Shown: positions 48,901 to 56,946, counted from the first letter of the stretch. The stretch: DNA of 64,000 bases from Bacillota bacterium (GCA_009777485.1 WRLT01000002.1:62001-126000); one strand, 5' to 3'. Program-made: numbers and translations. Notes: generated by a model not told the origin, from the sequence alone.

Positions 48901-49592
48901 TCAGCCTTTCCGAAAAATTAAAAAACGAAAAGCTTTACGCGGGCATTTATTTATCCGGCCACCCCCTAGACGAGCATGCAGCGTTTTTAAACGGCTTTAC
49001 GTATAATTCGTCGCATTTCCGACGCGGGCCCGACAGCGCGGAAAGTGCCGAAAACGCCGAAAACGCCGAAAACGCCGAAAGCGGCGAAACTTCGGTGCAG
49101 ACCTTATCCGACGGCTGTTTTGCAGCATTAGGGGGTATGCTGACGTCGGTAGAAAAACGCTTTACTAAAAACGGCCGCGAGCTAGCCATTTTACAAGTAG
49201 AGGACTTACACGGCACGCTGGAAGTGCTGGCGTCGGGGCATACGCTAAACAAATACCGCGCCCTACTGGTTAAGGATAAGCTGATTTCGTTAAAAGGAAA
49301 GGTGCGTATGCGCGACGACGGCATCAGCCTATGGGCAGAAGAAATAACGCAGTTCGGCAGCGAACCGTCCGCCGCTTCGTCAAGAATTCATTTGTACATC
49401 AGCCACACCGATACGCCGCTGATAGACGAATTAAAAGAAATTTTATCCGCCTATCCGGGCGATTCGGAGGTTTTTATCCGTTCTACCCAAGATAAAAAGC
49501 TGTATCCGCTGCATATCCGCGCAGGCGTGTGCGAGTTGCTTATTGCCGAACTGCAAGGCTTAGTCGGCGCGGACAATATCAAGCAATTATAA
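45957..49592 (+). CDS. dnaE: DNA polymerase III subunit alpha
   Basis: 1211 residues. An N-terminal PHP domain (HLHVHTQYSLLDGAAKI, ITDHGNMFG) precedes the C-family polymerase core with VGPGRGSGVGSIVAYALGIT, PDFDIDFCVHRRDEVIEYV (catalytic Asp pair) and a third Asp region. The (HhH)2 region (MAAIKNVGAGVVAEI) and an OB-fold (LGGMLTSVEKRFTKNGRELAILQVEDLHGTLEVL) follow. It is DnaE, not PolC. Between these last two parts is a low-complexity linker ESAENAENAENAES, coded by a 9-nt tandem repeat at 49045-49080. Confidence 0.96.
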   Translation: MKPLNTSQTDFAHLHVHTQYSLLDGAAKIEQIFDRCGQLGQSAVAITDHGNMFGVLEFCKAAVRHTDKNADFYEFMASDKPFKVKPIIGCELYLTADMDVRESESGRPPKLNHVVLLAKNQTGYHNLVKLVSLGFTRGFYYKPRIDRTLLKQHSEGLICLSACLAGELPQAILEGDLAKADAVAKAYKAIFGQDYYIELQDHNLKAQKSVLPHLVEIARKNNIKLVCTNDVHYITRADSAMQKVLQGISFRRTLNPDDLEKDGDALFSGEAEDGYFPTREFYVKSREEMQQIFSFAEDALQNTLEIADKCDCRYFAKKQLLPRYKPETGEQPAAFLRRLTREGLERNYKISLQDPAAAEMVKRADYELSVIERMGFVDYFLIVWDFIYFAEKNGIPVGPGRGSGVGSIVAYALGITKPDPLKYGLLFERFLNPDRVSSPDFDIDFCVHRRDEVIEYVVDKYGAENVSQIITFGTLAAKAAVKDVGRVFNHPYAEVDKITKQMPFLMGKLKLSDLIGDSPAAIADLKALYQNDSAAKRIIDMAVKIEGLPRQSGIHAAGVIICRDPITCHIPLASSADGVVTTQFNMNECEELGLLKMDFLGLKTLTDIKDALDIIYVTRGETVDFYTMEYADAAVFGLIGEGDTHAVFQLESPGMKRFMRELKPSVFEDIIAGVALYRPGPMDNIDAYVAGKRNPLRAVYDHPLLEPILNVTYGIMVYQEQVMEAVRVLAGYTLARADELRRMISKKKTALMDKERKVFVHGNVRMNIAGAVANGVSETTANKIFDDIIKFADYAFNKSHATAYAYLAYQTAYLKRYYTVEYITAVLNNRITSIDEITNYLRYLKEKGIKVLPPDINQSRERFTVENGSVRIGMAAIKNVGAGVVAEIVAERETGGAYIDFENFIARMLSRLTLNKRMLESLIFSGAFDCFGNPRAQLMQVFEGVLARAAKDRDAKARGQFSFFDTIAEAGAKIAYPEVAEFSLSEKLKNEKLYAGIYLSGHPLDEHAAFLNGFTYNSSHFRRGPDSAESAENAENAENAESGETSVQTLSDGCFAALGGMLTSVEKRFTKNGRELAILQVEDLHGTLEVLASGHTLNKYRALLVKDKLISLKGKVRMRDDGISLWAEEITQFGSEPSAASSRIHLYISHTDTPLIDELKEILSAYPGDSEVFIRSTQDKKLYPLHIRAGVCELLIAELQGLVGADNIKQL
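49045..49080 (+). repeat. 9-nt tandem repeat inside dnaE
   Basis: Four successive units of the GCCGAAAAC type encode (AEN)n, in the linker before the OB-fold. Copy number may vary between strains without changing the frame. Confidence 0.75.
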
Positions 49593-49636
49593 AAAAACAA
49601 CAAAACCGCGCCGCTTTTGCATGCACAAAATTTTGG

Positions 49637-49665
49637 TTTACATTCGGTAAGAATTTTGGTATACT
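49637..49665 (+). promoter_or_regulatory. Promoter of pfkA
   Basis: TTTACA (49637-49642), N17, TATACT (49660-49665). A 35-nt leader follows, with ribosome site AAGGAG before ATG 49706. Confidence 0.7.
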
Positions 49666-49705
49666 AAAAGGGTAGAATATACAATTTTTACGGTAAGGAG
49701 TATGT

Positions 49706-50665
49706 ATGAAAACAATCGGCGTACTTACAAGCGGCGGCGACGCGCCTGGCATGAATGCGGCAATCCGCGCGGTAGTGCGGTACGGAATACACCTCGGCAT
49801 GACGGTGTACGGCGTAGAGCGCGGCTTTGCAGGGCTTATCGAGGGCAAATTTAATCATATGCAGCTGCGCAGCGTAGCGGACATCATTCACCGCGGCGGC
49901 ACCATTTTAAAAACGGCACGCTGCGAAGATTTTAAAACCAAAGCAGGGCAGGAAAAAGGCGTTGCACAGCTTAAAAATCACGGCATCGAGGGTCTTATCG
50001 TAATCGGCGGCGACGGTTCTTTTATGGGCGCGCGCGCGCTGTCTAACTTAGGCTTTCCCGCCGTCGGCATTCCCGGCACCATCGATAACGATTTAGGGTA
50101 TACCGATTATACCTTAGGTTTTGATACGGCGTGCAACACCGTTTTGAACGCGGTAAATAATTTGCGCGACACCATGACCAGCCACGAGCGCGTTTCGATT
50201 ATCGAGGTAATGGGCAGAAACTGCGGCGATATCGCGCTGTACAGCGGTCTTTGCGGCGGCGCGGAAATTATTATGATACCCGAAAACCCGCCCGACTTAG
50301 ACGAGATATGCGAAAAAATGCTTGCCTCTAAACAGCGCGGCAAGCTTTCGGGCATTATTGTATTAGCGGAGGGCGCGGGCAGGGCAGACGAAGTTTCCGC
50401 ACAAATTGCTGCCCGCACGGGCATGAGCTGCCGTTCTACGGTGCTAGGGCATATTCAGCGCGGCGGTAATCCGGGCATGCAAGACCGCTACTTAGGCACA
50501 AATTTTGGGGTATACGCCGTAAAATTATTGCAGCAAGGCATAGGCAACCGCATTATCGGCATCAAAAACGGACAGTTTTTCGATATGGATATCATAGAAG
50601 GCTGCGCCGTAAAACGCAAATTTAACAAGCAGCTGTACGACATGGCAGAAGTCGTAGCCAAATAA
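49706..50665 (+). CDS. pfkA: ATP-dependent 6-phosphofructokinase
   Basis: 319 residues, the standard bacterial length. GVLTSGGDAPGMNAAIRAVVR (ATP), IGGDGSFMGA, PGTIDNDLGYTDYTLGFDTA (catalytic TIDND), EVMGRNCGDIA and LGHIQRGGNPGMQDR are all present. The Gly in GGDGS marks an ATP enzyme rather than a pyrophosphate enzyme. In many clostridia pfkA is followed at once by pyk; here pyk is 7 kb away. Long hairpin C begins at its stop codon. Confidence 0.96.
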   Translation: MKTIGVLTSGGDAPGMNAAIRAVVRYGIHLGMTVYGVERGFAGLIEGKFNHMQLRSVADIIHRGGTILKTARCEDFKTKAGQEKGVAQLKNHGIEGLIVIGGDGSFMGARALSNLGFPAVGIPGTIDNDLGYTDYTLGFDTACNTVLNAVNNLRDTMTSHERVSIIEVMGRNCGDIALYSGLCGGAEIIMIPENPPDLDEICEKMLASKQRGKLSGIIVLAEGAGRADEVSAQIAARTGMSCRSTVLGHIQRGGNPGMQDRYLGTNFGVYAVKLLQQGIGNRIIGIKNGQFFDMDIIEGCAVKRKFNKQLYDMAEVVAK

Positions 50666-50792
50666 AAAGCCTAAATCATCACCGTATACGGACTACGTAC
50701 GTTTTGCCGCCTCAGTTGTGTACATTAAAGTACACGTCCTTCGGCGGACTCAACGTCTGTTGTCCGTCTACGGCGCGATTTATGCTTTTTAT
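50662..50792 (+). repeat. Long snap-back hairpin C (GTAC apex) after pfkA
   Basis: Arm 1 begins ATAAAAAGC-c-TAAATC (includes the pfkA stop), arm 2 ends GATTTATGCTTTTTAT. The inner parts CCGTAtACGGAC/GTCCGTcTACGG also pair. The apex is GTGTAC-attaaa-GTACAC. The architecture is the same as at 12907 and 17223. Confidence 0.75.
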
Positions 50793-50832
50793 ATACCCAT
50801 CAGTCCATTAGTAGTAAATAGGCTTTTTATTC

Positions 50833-51348
50833 TTAAAGAACCCACCAGCCCATTAGTAGTAAAACCGCAGGAAGCAATGCGGCAAAGAGGCCTTCGATTA
50901 TAGCAATATAGGGGAAGGCTTTTTCCATAAATTTTGCTTTAAAGTTAAATTGAACAGTGCCCGAAAACCATAAAACAAACCAAGCTGCCCACAACACGCC
51001 AAACGGCCACGAACCGCCGATAAACGACACGATACTCATAATCACCGCAAATACAGACGCGCCCGCGCAGTACAGCCCAAAATTTCTTAAATCCAGCTTA
51101 AACAAAAAGTTTCCTGCGATAAACAAATACGTTATGCCAAATAAAAGCCCTGCGGCAATATTGTTATACGTCATCGCGTCGCCGCCCGTAACAATGGCGT
51201 GCCCTAACGTAATCAAATTGCCGATAACAATAATAAAGCCGACAATCACGTTTAAAAACGCAATAGATTTTCCGTCCGCTTTGGTTAAAAAACTTATGCC
51301 GTTAGAAATCAGCACAATACCTACAAATAACAAAGATATTCCTAGCAT
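50833..51348 (-). CDS. UreI/AmiS-family urea or amide channel
   Basis: 171 residues from ATG 51348, with six hydrophobic helices. MLGISLLFVGIVLISNGISFL, AAGLLFGITYLFIAGN, AVIMSIVSFIGGSWPFGVLWAAWFVLWFSGTVQF and AFPYIAIIEGLFAALLPAVLLLMGWW match the AmiS/UreI channel family (WxxWxxxW..., EG...P). A TTGACT-N17-TACTAT promoter ends 7 nt before this ATG, ruling out the start at 51384. No urease or amidase gene is near. A 24-bp piece of its 3' end is copied at about 50797-50820. Confidence 0.8.
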   Translation of the reverse strand: MLGISLLFVGIVLISNGISFLTKADGKSIAFLNVIVGFIIVIGNLITLGHAIVTGGDAMTYNNIAAGLLFGITYLFIAGNFLFKLDLRNFGLYCAGASVFAVIMSIVSFIGGSWPFGVLWAAWFVLWFSGTVQFNFKAKFMEKAFPYIAIIEGLFAALLPAVLLLMGWWVL

Positions 51349-51355
51349 GTTGTAT

Positions 51356-51384
51356 ATAGTAGCACTATTAACCGCATTAGTCAA
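51356..51384 (-). promoter_or_regulatory. Leaderless promoter of the UreI/AmiS-like gene
   Basis: On the minus strand TTGACT (51384-51379), N17, TACTAT (51361-51356), 7 nt, ATG 51348. Confidence 0.6.
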
Positions 51385-51458
51385 TTAAAATTGTACTACT
51401 AAATAAATTTTCCCCTAGTCATTTGCGAAAAGCATTCCGCATTGCCGACAATTTTAAT

Positions 51459-51642
51459 AATGGAGAATGGAAAATGGAGAATGTCGGCTAAGGATTTAAA
51501 AAATAAACCACAAAAAAATTCCCCTCTTGCAGGCGCGACGCGGGCGGCCGACAGCCGCAAAAACACAACGTGTTTTTAGCCAAAGCGGGGAGTGAGGAAC
51601 GAACGACCCATTGGATGCCGACAGGCAGACGGGGTGGAAAGA
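51459..51642 (+). repeat. R2 + TCGGCTAAGGATTT module + long R1
   Basis: R2 units (51459-51484), TCGGCTAAGGATTT, then R1 long form 51512-51642 with inner hairpin GCGGC-CGACA-GCCGC and variable hairpin TGCC-GACA-GGCA. Together with the promoter at 51717 it accounts for the 51385-51777 gap, which holds no other gene. Confidence 0.85.
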
Positions 51643-51716
51643 ATGCACGCCGACGCCCCTGTAATGCGCGAATAATTTTACAGTTGAAAAATTTTCCAAA
51701 AACTTCCGCAAAACGC

Positions 51717-51743
51717 TTGACACGCGGGGGGGGGGTATATACT
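51717..51743 (+). promoter_or_regulatory. Promoter with a G10 tract in its spacer
   Basis: TTGACA (51717-51722), a 15-bp spacer holding ten G in a row (51726-51735), and TATACT (51738-51743). The spacer is 2 bp shorter than ideal. Slippage of the G tract would change the spacing and so the promoter strength. It drives the lipoprotein gene at 51778. Confidence 0.65.
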
Positions 51744-51777
51744 TATTTTATTCTAAATTTAAAAAGGAGAAAATCAT

Positions 51778-52140
51778 ATGAAAAACAAAATTGCAAAATG
51801 GTCATGTCTAGTTTTAATCATATTAACTGCGTTTGCTTTTTTAGCAGGATGCGGTGCAGATTTAAAGCATTTGGATATAGACATAACTAACAACAACACC
51901 CAAATGACCATCACGTTAACACCCAAACGGAATATTTCGGATTTAGAAATAACCATTGAATTTTTAAACAGCAATAAAGTTATCATTCATACAGAAAGCG
52001 TAACATTCGGCGATGTAAGAAAAGATGTACCCAGCGAAAGAATCATACGGTTTTCTTCGCTGCCCGCTAACGTAAGAACCGATTTTCAATCGTATAATTA
52101 CTATGTATCCAGCGGCACATTAAGCAAAAACACAGTATAG
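51778..52140 (+). CDS. Small lipoprotein
   Basis: 120 residues. The signal peptide MKNKIAKWSCLVLIILTAFAFLAGC ends in the lipobox LAGC (Cys25), so the mature 96-residue protein should be attached to the outer face of the membrane. It has a beta-sandwich look (LDIDITNNNTQMTITLTPKRNISDLEITIEFLNSNKVIIHTESVTFGDV), perhaps an Ig-like or FxLYD-type fold; the function is unknown. AAAAAGGAGAAAA is a strong ribosome site. The promoter carries a G10 tract, so expression may be phase variable. Confidence 0.8.
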   Translation: MKNKIAKWSCLVLIILTAFAFLAGCGADLKHLDIDITNNNTQMTITLTPKRNISDLEITIEFLNSNKVIIHTESVTFGDVRKDVPSERIIRFSSLPANVRTDFQSYNYYVSSGTLSKNTV

Positions 52141-52221
52141 AATAAGTAAAAAACGACATTCTTTCTTAAACTTGTACGCAAAAAACAATCAAGAAAACGA
52201 CTAAGAAAACATATAAGAAAC

Positions 52222-52250
52222 TTGACAAGTATCCAAAAATCGTATATAAT
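52222..52250 (+). promoter_or_regulatory. Promoter of the Fic gene
   Basis: TTGACA (52222-52227), N17, TATAAT (52245-52250): a consensus sigma-A promoter. The leader holds GGCGAGGTG as ribosome site. Confidence 0.8.
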
Positions 52251-52267
52251 GAAAGGCGAGGTGAAGT

Positions 52268-53260
52268 ATGGGATACATTCCGCCATTTATTCTAAACGAC
52301 GAGATGCTAGAAGCCGTAACAGAAATTGTCGAGATGCTTGGCCGCATATCTAATATCGGAAATTTAGACAAGCTTCCTTCGTTGCGGCGCGCGGGGCGCA
52401 TAAAGTCTATTCACTCCTCACTTGCTATCGAAAAAAACACCCTGACCATAGAGCAGGTAACGGATATTATAAACGGCAAGCGCGTGCTAGGGCCGCCGAA
52501 TGAGATACAAGAAGTTAAAAACGCATACGATGCGTACAAAGAAATAGAAACACTCGACCCTATTAGCGTTAAAGATTTACTAAAAATTCACGGAATTATG
52601 ATGCGCTCTTTGGTGGATAATTCGGGAGCGTTCCGAACAGGGCAGGTAGGAGTTTTTGACAGCGACGGTAAGGTTATTCACATGGCACCGCCCGCGTTAA
52701 ATGTGCCGAGTCTTATAGGCGGATTATTTGAGTGGCTGAAAAGCAGTAAAGCGCATCCGCTGATTAAATCAAGCGTATTTCATTACGAGTTTGAGTTTAT
52801 ACATCCGTTCCCCGACGGCAACGGCAGAATGGGCAGGCTTTGGCAGACCATTATTTTATCCGCTTGGAAACCGGTGTTCGCATGGATACCGATAGAGAGT
52901 ATGGTAAAGGAACGGCAGCAGGAATATTACAACGCAATCGCGGCATCTACTAGCTTGGGCAGTTCCAATCCGTTTATCATGTTTATGTTGAAAGCCATAG
53001 CTGACGCGGTAGAAGGTATTGTCAACGATACAAGGGCACATCTAAGCCACATAAGTGAGCGCGTAAGAAAACTGCTAGGTGTTATGCAGGACTATCCGAT
53101 GAGCGCAAATGAAATAATGGATTTGCTCAGAATGAAATCAAAGCCGTCATTTCGCGCTAATTATTTGCAACCCGCAATAGAGGCGGGGCTTATAGGCTTA
53201 ACCGACCCTGATACGCCGACAAACAGAAATCAAAGGTACTTTAAAAAATCTATGATATAA
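52268..53260 (+). CDS. Fic-domain protein AMPylase
   Basis: 330 residues. The Fic core motif is complete: H179-PFPDGNGRMG-R190. The inhibitory helix motif in the N-terminal part reads SSLAIEKN (50-57), with the usual Glu but Lys in place of Gly after it. The C-terminus is a winged helix (VMQDYPMSANEIMDLLRMKSKPSFRANYLQPAIEAGLIGL). This is the common class II Fic protein with built-in inhibition, which transfers AMP to target proteins. The target is unknown. It has its own strong promoter and a terminator shared with nifJ. Confidence 0.9.
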   Translation: MGYIPPFILNDEMLEAVTEIVEMLGRISNIGNLDKLPSLRRAGRIKSIHSSLAIEKNTLTIEQVTDIINGKRVLGPPNEIQEVKNAYDAYKEIETLDPISVKDLLKIHGIMMRSLVDNSGAFRTGQVGVFDSDGKVIHMAPPALNVPSLIGGLFEWLKSSKAHPLIKSSVFHYEFEFIHPFPDGNGRMGRLWQTIILSAWKPVFAWIPIESMVKERQQEYYNAIAASTSLGSSNPFIMFMLKAIADAVEGIVNDTRAHLSHISERVRKLLGVMQDYPMSANEIMDLLRMKSKPSFRANYLQPAIEAGLIGLTDPDTPTNRNQRYFKKSMI

Positions 53261-53274
53261 AATTCCCAGCCGAA

Positions 53275-53306
53275 ATTCTCCATTTTCCATTTTCCATTCT
53301 CCATTA
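53275..53306. repeat. R2 repeat, inverted orientation
   Basis: TTCTCCATTTTCCATTTTCCATTCTCCATT, placed between the Fic stop and the terminator. Confidence 0.65.
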
Positions 53307-53310
53307 AAAA

Positions 53311-53346
53311 AGCGGCGGTCTTAATACCTAAGACCGCCGCTTTTTA
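53311..53346. terminator. Bidirectional terminator between Fic and nifJ
   Basis: AGCGGCGGTCTTA-atacc-TAAGACCGCCGCT is a perfect 13-bp stem with A's before and T's after, serving the two convergent genes. Confidence 0.9.
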
Positions 53347-53354
53347 TTAAATTA

Positions 53355-56300
53355 TTATTGTTTGGCTTTATGCTTATAGGCTTCTAATTTGGCTTTTGCC
53401 TCTTGTTCGGCACGTTCAAACAGCGTTTCTGCCGTAGCGGCATCCATCTTTTTAAGCGAGGTATAACGTGTTTCGCTTTCGATAAATTCGCGGTACGAGC
53501 CCGTAGGGTCTTTGCTGTCTAACTGGAACGGGTTTTTGCCTTGCGCTGCTAAGCGGGGGTCAAAACGGTACAGCGGCCAGTAGCCTGCCTCCACCGCCTT
53601 TTTGCCTTGCGCTACACCCTTACTCATATCAAAGCCGTGATTGATACAGGTAGCATACGCAATAATTACCGACGGGCCTTTATACGATTCGGCTTCGGCA
53701 AACGCTTTAACCACCTGCGCATTGTCCGCGCCTACGCAAATTTGCGCAACGTATACATTGCCGTAACTCATCATCATCGCGCCTAAATCCTTTTTAACGG
53801 TGCGCATACCCGCATAGGCAAACTTAGCCGTAGAGCCCGTAGGCGTAGCCTTAGACGCTTGTCCGCCCGTGTTAGAATATACTTCGGTATCCATAACTAA
53901 CATATTGATATCCTCTCCGCTAGCTAACACGTGGTCTAAGCCGCCAAAGCCGATATCGTATGCCCAGCCATCGCCGCCGAACGCCCAAAGCGATTTTTTA
54001 ACTAAGCAATCCTGCGATTCCGAAATTTCGGTTAATACGTCCTTTAACGCGCCCTTTGCCGATTTAAGTGCCGCGGGCAACGCTGCCTTAACCGCTGCAC
54101 CCGCTTTTTTACTGCCCTCTGCGTCTTCGTAATTTTTCAGCCAGTCGGCAAGCGCGGTTTTTAACGCGCCGTCCGCGCCTAAGCTAAGGGCTTTTTCAGC
54201 GTTCATAACCAGCTTTTTAACGCGTTGGCTGTATGCCAGCACAAAGCCGTACGAAAACTCTGCGGTATCCTCAAACAGGCTGTTCGCCCATGCAGGACCG
54301 TGTCCCTTGTCGTTTACCGTGTAAGGGCAGGTAGGCGCACTGCCGCCGTAAATAGACGAGCAGCCCGTTGCGTTGCCGATAATCATGCGGTCTCCGAATA
54401 ATTGCGTGGCAAGCTTAACATACGGAGTTTCGCCGCAGCCCGCGCACGCGCCAGAAAACTCAAACAGCGGCTGCAAGAACTGACTGCCCTTTACCGTGTT
54501 TTTGTTTGATTTTGCCGAAACGTCCGCTACGGGAAGCTTAACCGCGTAATCCCAGTTTTCGGTTTCTTTTTTAGCACCCTCTGCAAACGGCACCATTTGA
54601 AGTGCTTTTACCTTAGCAGGGCAGACGTTAGCGCACGAGCCGCAGCCCATACAATCCTGCGGAGAAACCTGAATGCGGTATTCATACCCTAAAATGTCGG
54701 GCTTAGAGGCAATCGTGGTAAAGCCTTTGGGGGCTTTTTTCTTAGCCGCGCCGTCTAGTAAAAACGGCCTAATCGTTGCGTGCGGACACACAAACGAACA
54801 AATATTACATTGAATACAATTTTCGGGCAGCCATTCGGGTACAAACGCCGCAACCCCGCGCTTTTCAAACTGCGTGGTAGAGGTAGGCACCGTACCGTCC
54901 GCGTTAAAGGTAGAAACGGGCAGAGAATTGCCGTTTAAGAAGAATATCGGCTTGATAAACTTTTGATAGTATTCGTCCTTACTGCTGTCCATCATTACCG
55001 CGCCGTCCGTCGCCGTTGCCCACGAGGCAGGGTAAGAAACCTCTTTTAAGCCCGCGATAGCGTTGTCGATAGCGTCAAAGTTCATTTTAACAACCTTTTC
55101 GCCTTTTTTGCCGTAAGACTCTACCACAGCCTCTTTCATGTAGCCGTCCGCTTGCGCGTAGGGAATTACATCCGCTAATTTAAAGAACGTCGCTTGCATT
55201 ACGCTGTTTATTTGCTTCATGCCGACGCCGCGCGCGATAGAAAGCGCGTCAATGGTGTAAAATTTAAGTTTCTTTTTGGCGATAGCTTGTTTCATTTGGG
55301 CAGGCAGTTCTTTTTCTAACTGCGCCGTATCCCACAAGCAGTTTAATAAAAACGTGCCGCCCTCTTTGATATCCGAAATCATATCGTAGCGCGTAACGTA
55401 GGATTGATTATGACACGCCACAAAATCTGCTTGGTCGATAAGATACGTAGACTTAATGGGGCTGTTGCCGAAGCGCAGGTGCGAAACCGTAATACCGCCC
55501 GATTTTTTAGAGTCGTACACAAAGTAGCCTTGCGCGTATTTGTCGGTATGGTCGCCGATAATGCGGATGCTGTTTTGGTTTGCACCCACCGTACCGTCGC
55601 CGCCGATTCCGTAAAACTTACAACGAATCGTGCCCTCAGGCGAGGCGTCAATAACCTTAGTAACAGGTAAGCTGAGGTTGGTAACGTCGTCTACAATACC
55701 TACCGTAAAGCGCGTTTTGGGGTTTGCTGCCCACAGATTTTCGTACACCGCGTTGATGTGCGAGGGCGTGAACTCCTTGCTGCCTAAGCCGTAGCGTCCG
55801 CCTACCACCTTAATGTTGGTGCGTCCCGATTCTAACAGTGCCGAACAAACGTCCATATACAGAGGTTCTCCGATACTGCCAGGTTCTTTGGTGCGGTCTA
55901 AAACGGCGATTTTCTTTACGGACGCTGGAATCGCGCCGATAAAATCCTTTACCGAGAACGGGCGGTACAACCTAACTTTAAGCAGCCCTACCTTTTTGCC
56001 GTTCTTATTTAAGTAGTTAATGGTTTCTTCCGCCGCCTCACAGCCCGAACCCATCATAATAATAATTTCTTCCGCGTCCGGCGCGCCGTAGTATTGAAAC
56101 AATTCATAACGGCGGCCCGTCAGCTTAAACACCTTGTCCATCATGGTTTTTACGATAGCGGGCGTAGCGTCGTAATATTTATTGGCCGCCTCGCGGTTTT
56201 GGAAATAAATATCGGGATTTTGCGCCGTACCTTTTTGGTGCGGATGTTCGGGGTTTAACGCGCGCTTTCTAAAATCCTTAATATCTGCCATATCCACTAA

Positions 56301-56873
56301 CGGCAAAATATCTTCGTATTCGATACCCTCAATCTTGCTAACTTCGTGGCTAGTACGGAAACCGTCAAAGAAGTGCACAAACGGCACACGGCTTTTCAGC
56401 GTAGATAAATGCGCAACCAACGCCATGTCCAAAGCCTCTTGAACCGAATTAGACGATAACATTGCAAAGCCCGTTTGACGGCACGCCATAACGTCTGCGT
56501 GGTCGCCGAAAATCGACAGCGCGTGCGCGGCTAATGCCCTTGCCGAAACGTGAAACACGGTAGGCAGCATTTCGCCCGAGATTTTGTACATGTTGGGAAT
56601 CATCAGCAGTAAGCCCTGACTGGCTGTGTAGGTGGTGGTAAGCGCACCGGATGCCAAGCTTCCGTGCACCGCGCCCGCCGCGCCCGCTTCCGATTGCAAT
56701 TCAGCAATTTTCAGCACCTGCCCGAACATGTTTTTCCTACCCGTTGCGGCCCATTCGTCCGCGTACTCCGCCATGTTTGACGACGGCGTAATCGGGTATA
56801 TCGCGGCTACTTCGCTAAACGCATACGCAATATGCGATGCTGCGGTATTTCCGTCGACAGTCATTTTTTTCAT
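53355..56873 (-). CDS. nifJ: Pyruvate:ferredoxin (flavodoxin) oxidoreductase
   Basis: 1172 residues, the full single-chain PFOR. In order: domain I with GNTAASHIAYAFSEVAAIYPITPSSNMAEYADEWAA, domain II, the 2-oxoacid gamma-like domain (GGDGTVGANQNSIRII), two 4Fe-4S clusters (CIQCNICSFVCPHA and CMGCGSCANVCPAK), and the thiamine diphosphate domain (CAGCGETPYVKL, IGNATGCSSIYGG, GGDGWAYDIGFGGLDHVLASGEDINMLVMDTEVYSNTGGQ). It oxidises pyruvate to acetyl-CoA and reduces ferredoxin, indicating an anaerobic fermenter. Its promoter is TTGACT-N17-TATACT. Confidence 0.97.
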   Translation of the reverse strand: MKKMTVDGNTAASHIAYAFSEVAAIYPITPSSNMAEYADEWAATGRKNMFGQVLKIAELQSEAGAAGAVHGSLASGALTTTYTASQGLLLMIPNMYKISGEMLPTVFHVSARALAAHALSIFGDHADVMACRQTGFAMLSSNSVQEALDMALVAHLSTLKSRVPFVHFFDGFRTSHEVSKIEGIEYEDILPLVDMADIKDFRKRALNPEHPHQKGTAQNPDIYFQNREAANKYYDATPAIVKTMMDKVFKLTGRRYELFQYYGAPDAEEIIIMMGSGCEAAEETINYLNKNGKKVGLLKVRLYRPFSVKDFIGAIPASVKKIAVLDRTKEPGSIGEPLYMDVCSALLESGRTNIKVVGGRYGLGSKEFTPSHINAVYENLWAANPKTRFTVGIVDDVTNLSLPVTKVIDASPEGTIRCKFYGIGGDGTVGANQNSIRIIGDHTDKYAQGYFVYDSKKSGGITVSHLRFGNSPIKSTYLIDQADFVACHNQSYVTRYDMISDIKEGGTFLLNCLWDTAQLEKELPAQMKQAIAKKKLKFYTIDALSIARGVGMKQINSVMQATFFKLADVIPYAQADGYMKEAVVESYGKKGEKVVKMNFDAIDNAIAGLKEVSYPASWATATDGAVMMDSSKDEYYQKFIKPIFFLNGNSLPVSTFNADGTVPTSTTQFEKRGVAAFVPEWLPENCIQCNICSFVCPHATIRPFLLDGAAKKKAPKGFTTIASKPDILGYEYRIQVSPQDCMGCGSCANVCPAKVKALQMVPFAEGAKKETENWDYAVKLPVADVSAKSNKNTVKGSQFLQPLFEFSGACAGCGETPYVKLATQLFGDRMIIGNATGCSSIYGGSAPTCPYTVNDKGHGPAWANSLFEDTAEFSYGFVLAYSQRVKKLVMNAEKALSLGADGALKTALADWLKNYEDAEGSKKAGAAVKAALPAALKSAKGALKDVLTEISESQDCLVKKSLWAFGGDGWAYDIGFGGLDHVLASGEDINMLVMDTEVYSNTGGQASKATPTGSTAKFAYAGMRTVKKDLGAMMMSYGNVYVAQICVGADNAQVVKAFAEAESYKGPSVIIAYATCINHGFDMSKGVAQGKKAVEAGYWPLYRFDPRLAAQGKNPFQLDSKDPTGSYREFIESETRYTSLKKMDAATAETLFERAEQEAKAKLEAYKHKAKQ

Positions 56874-56917
56874 TCCTTTAGTCCTCCAATTTGTTAAAAA
56901 AATTTTTTATCTATCAC

Positions 56918-56946
56918 AGTATAGTATTTTTTTTGCAGATAGTCAA
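56918..56946 (-). promoter_or_regulatory. Promoter of nifJ
   Basis: On the minus strand TTGACT (56946-56941), N17, TATACT (56923-56918), with a normal leader of about 40 nt containing GGAGGACTAAAGGA. Confidence 0.75.
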
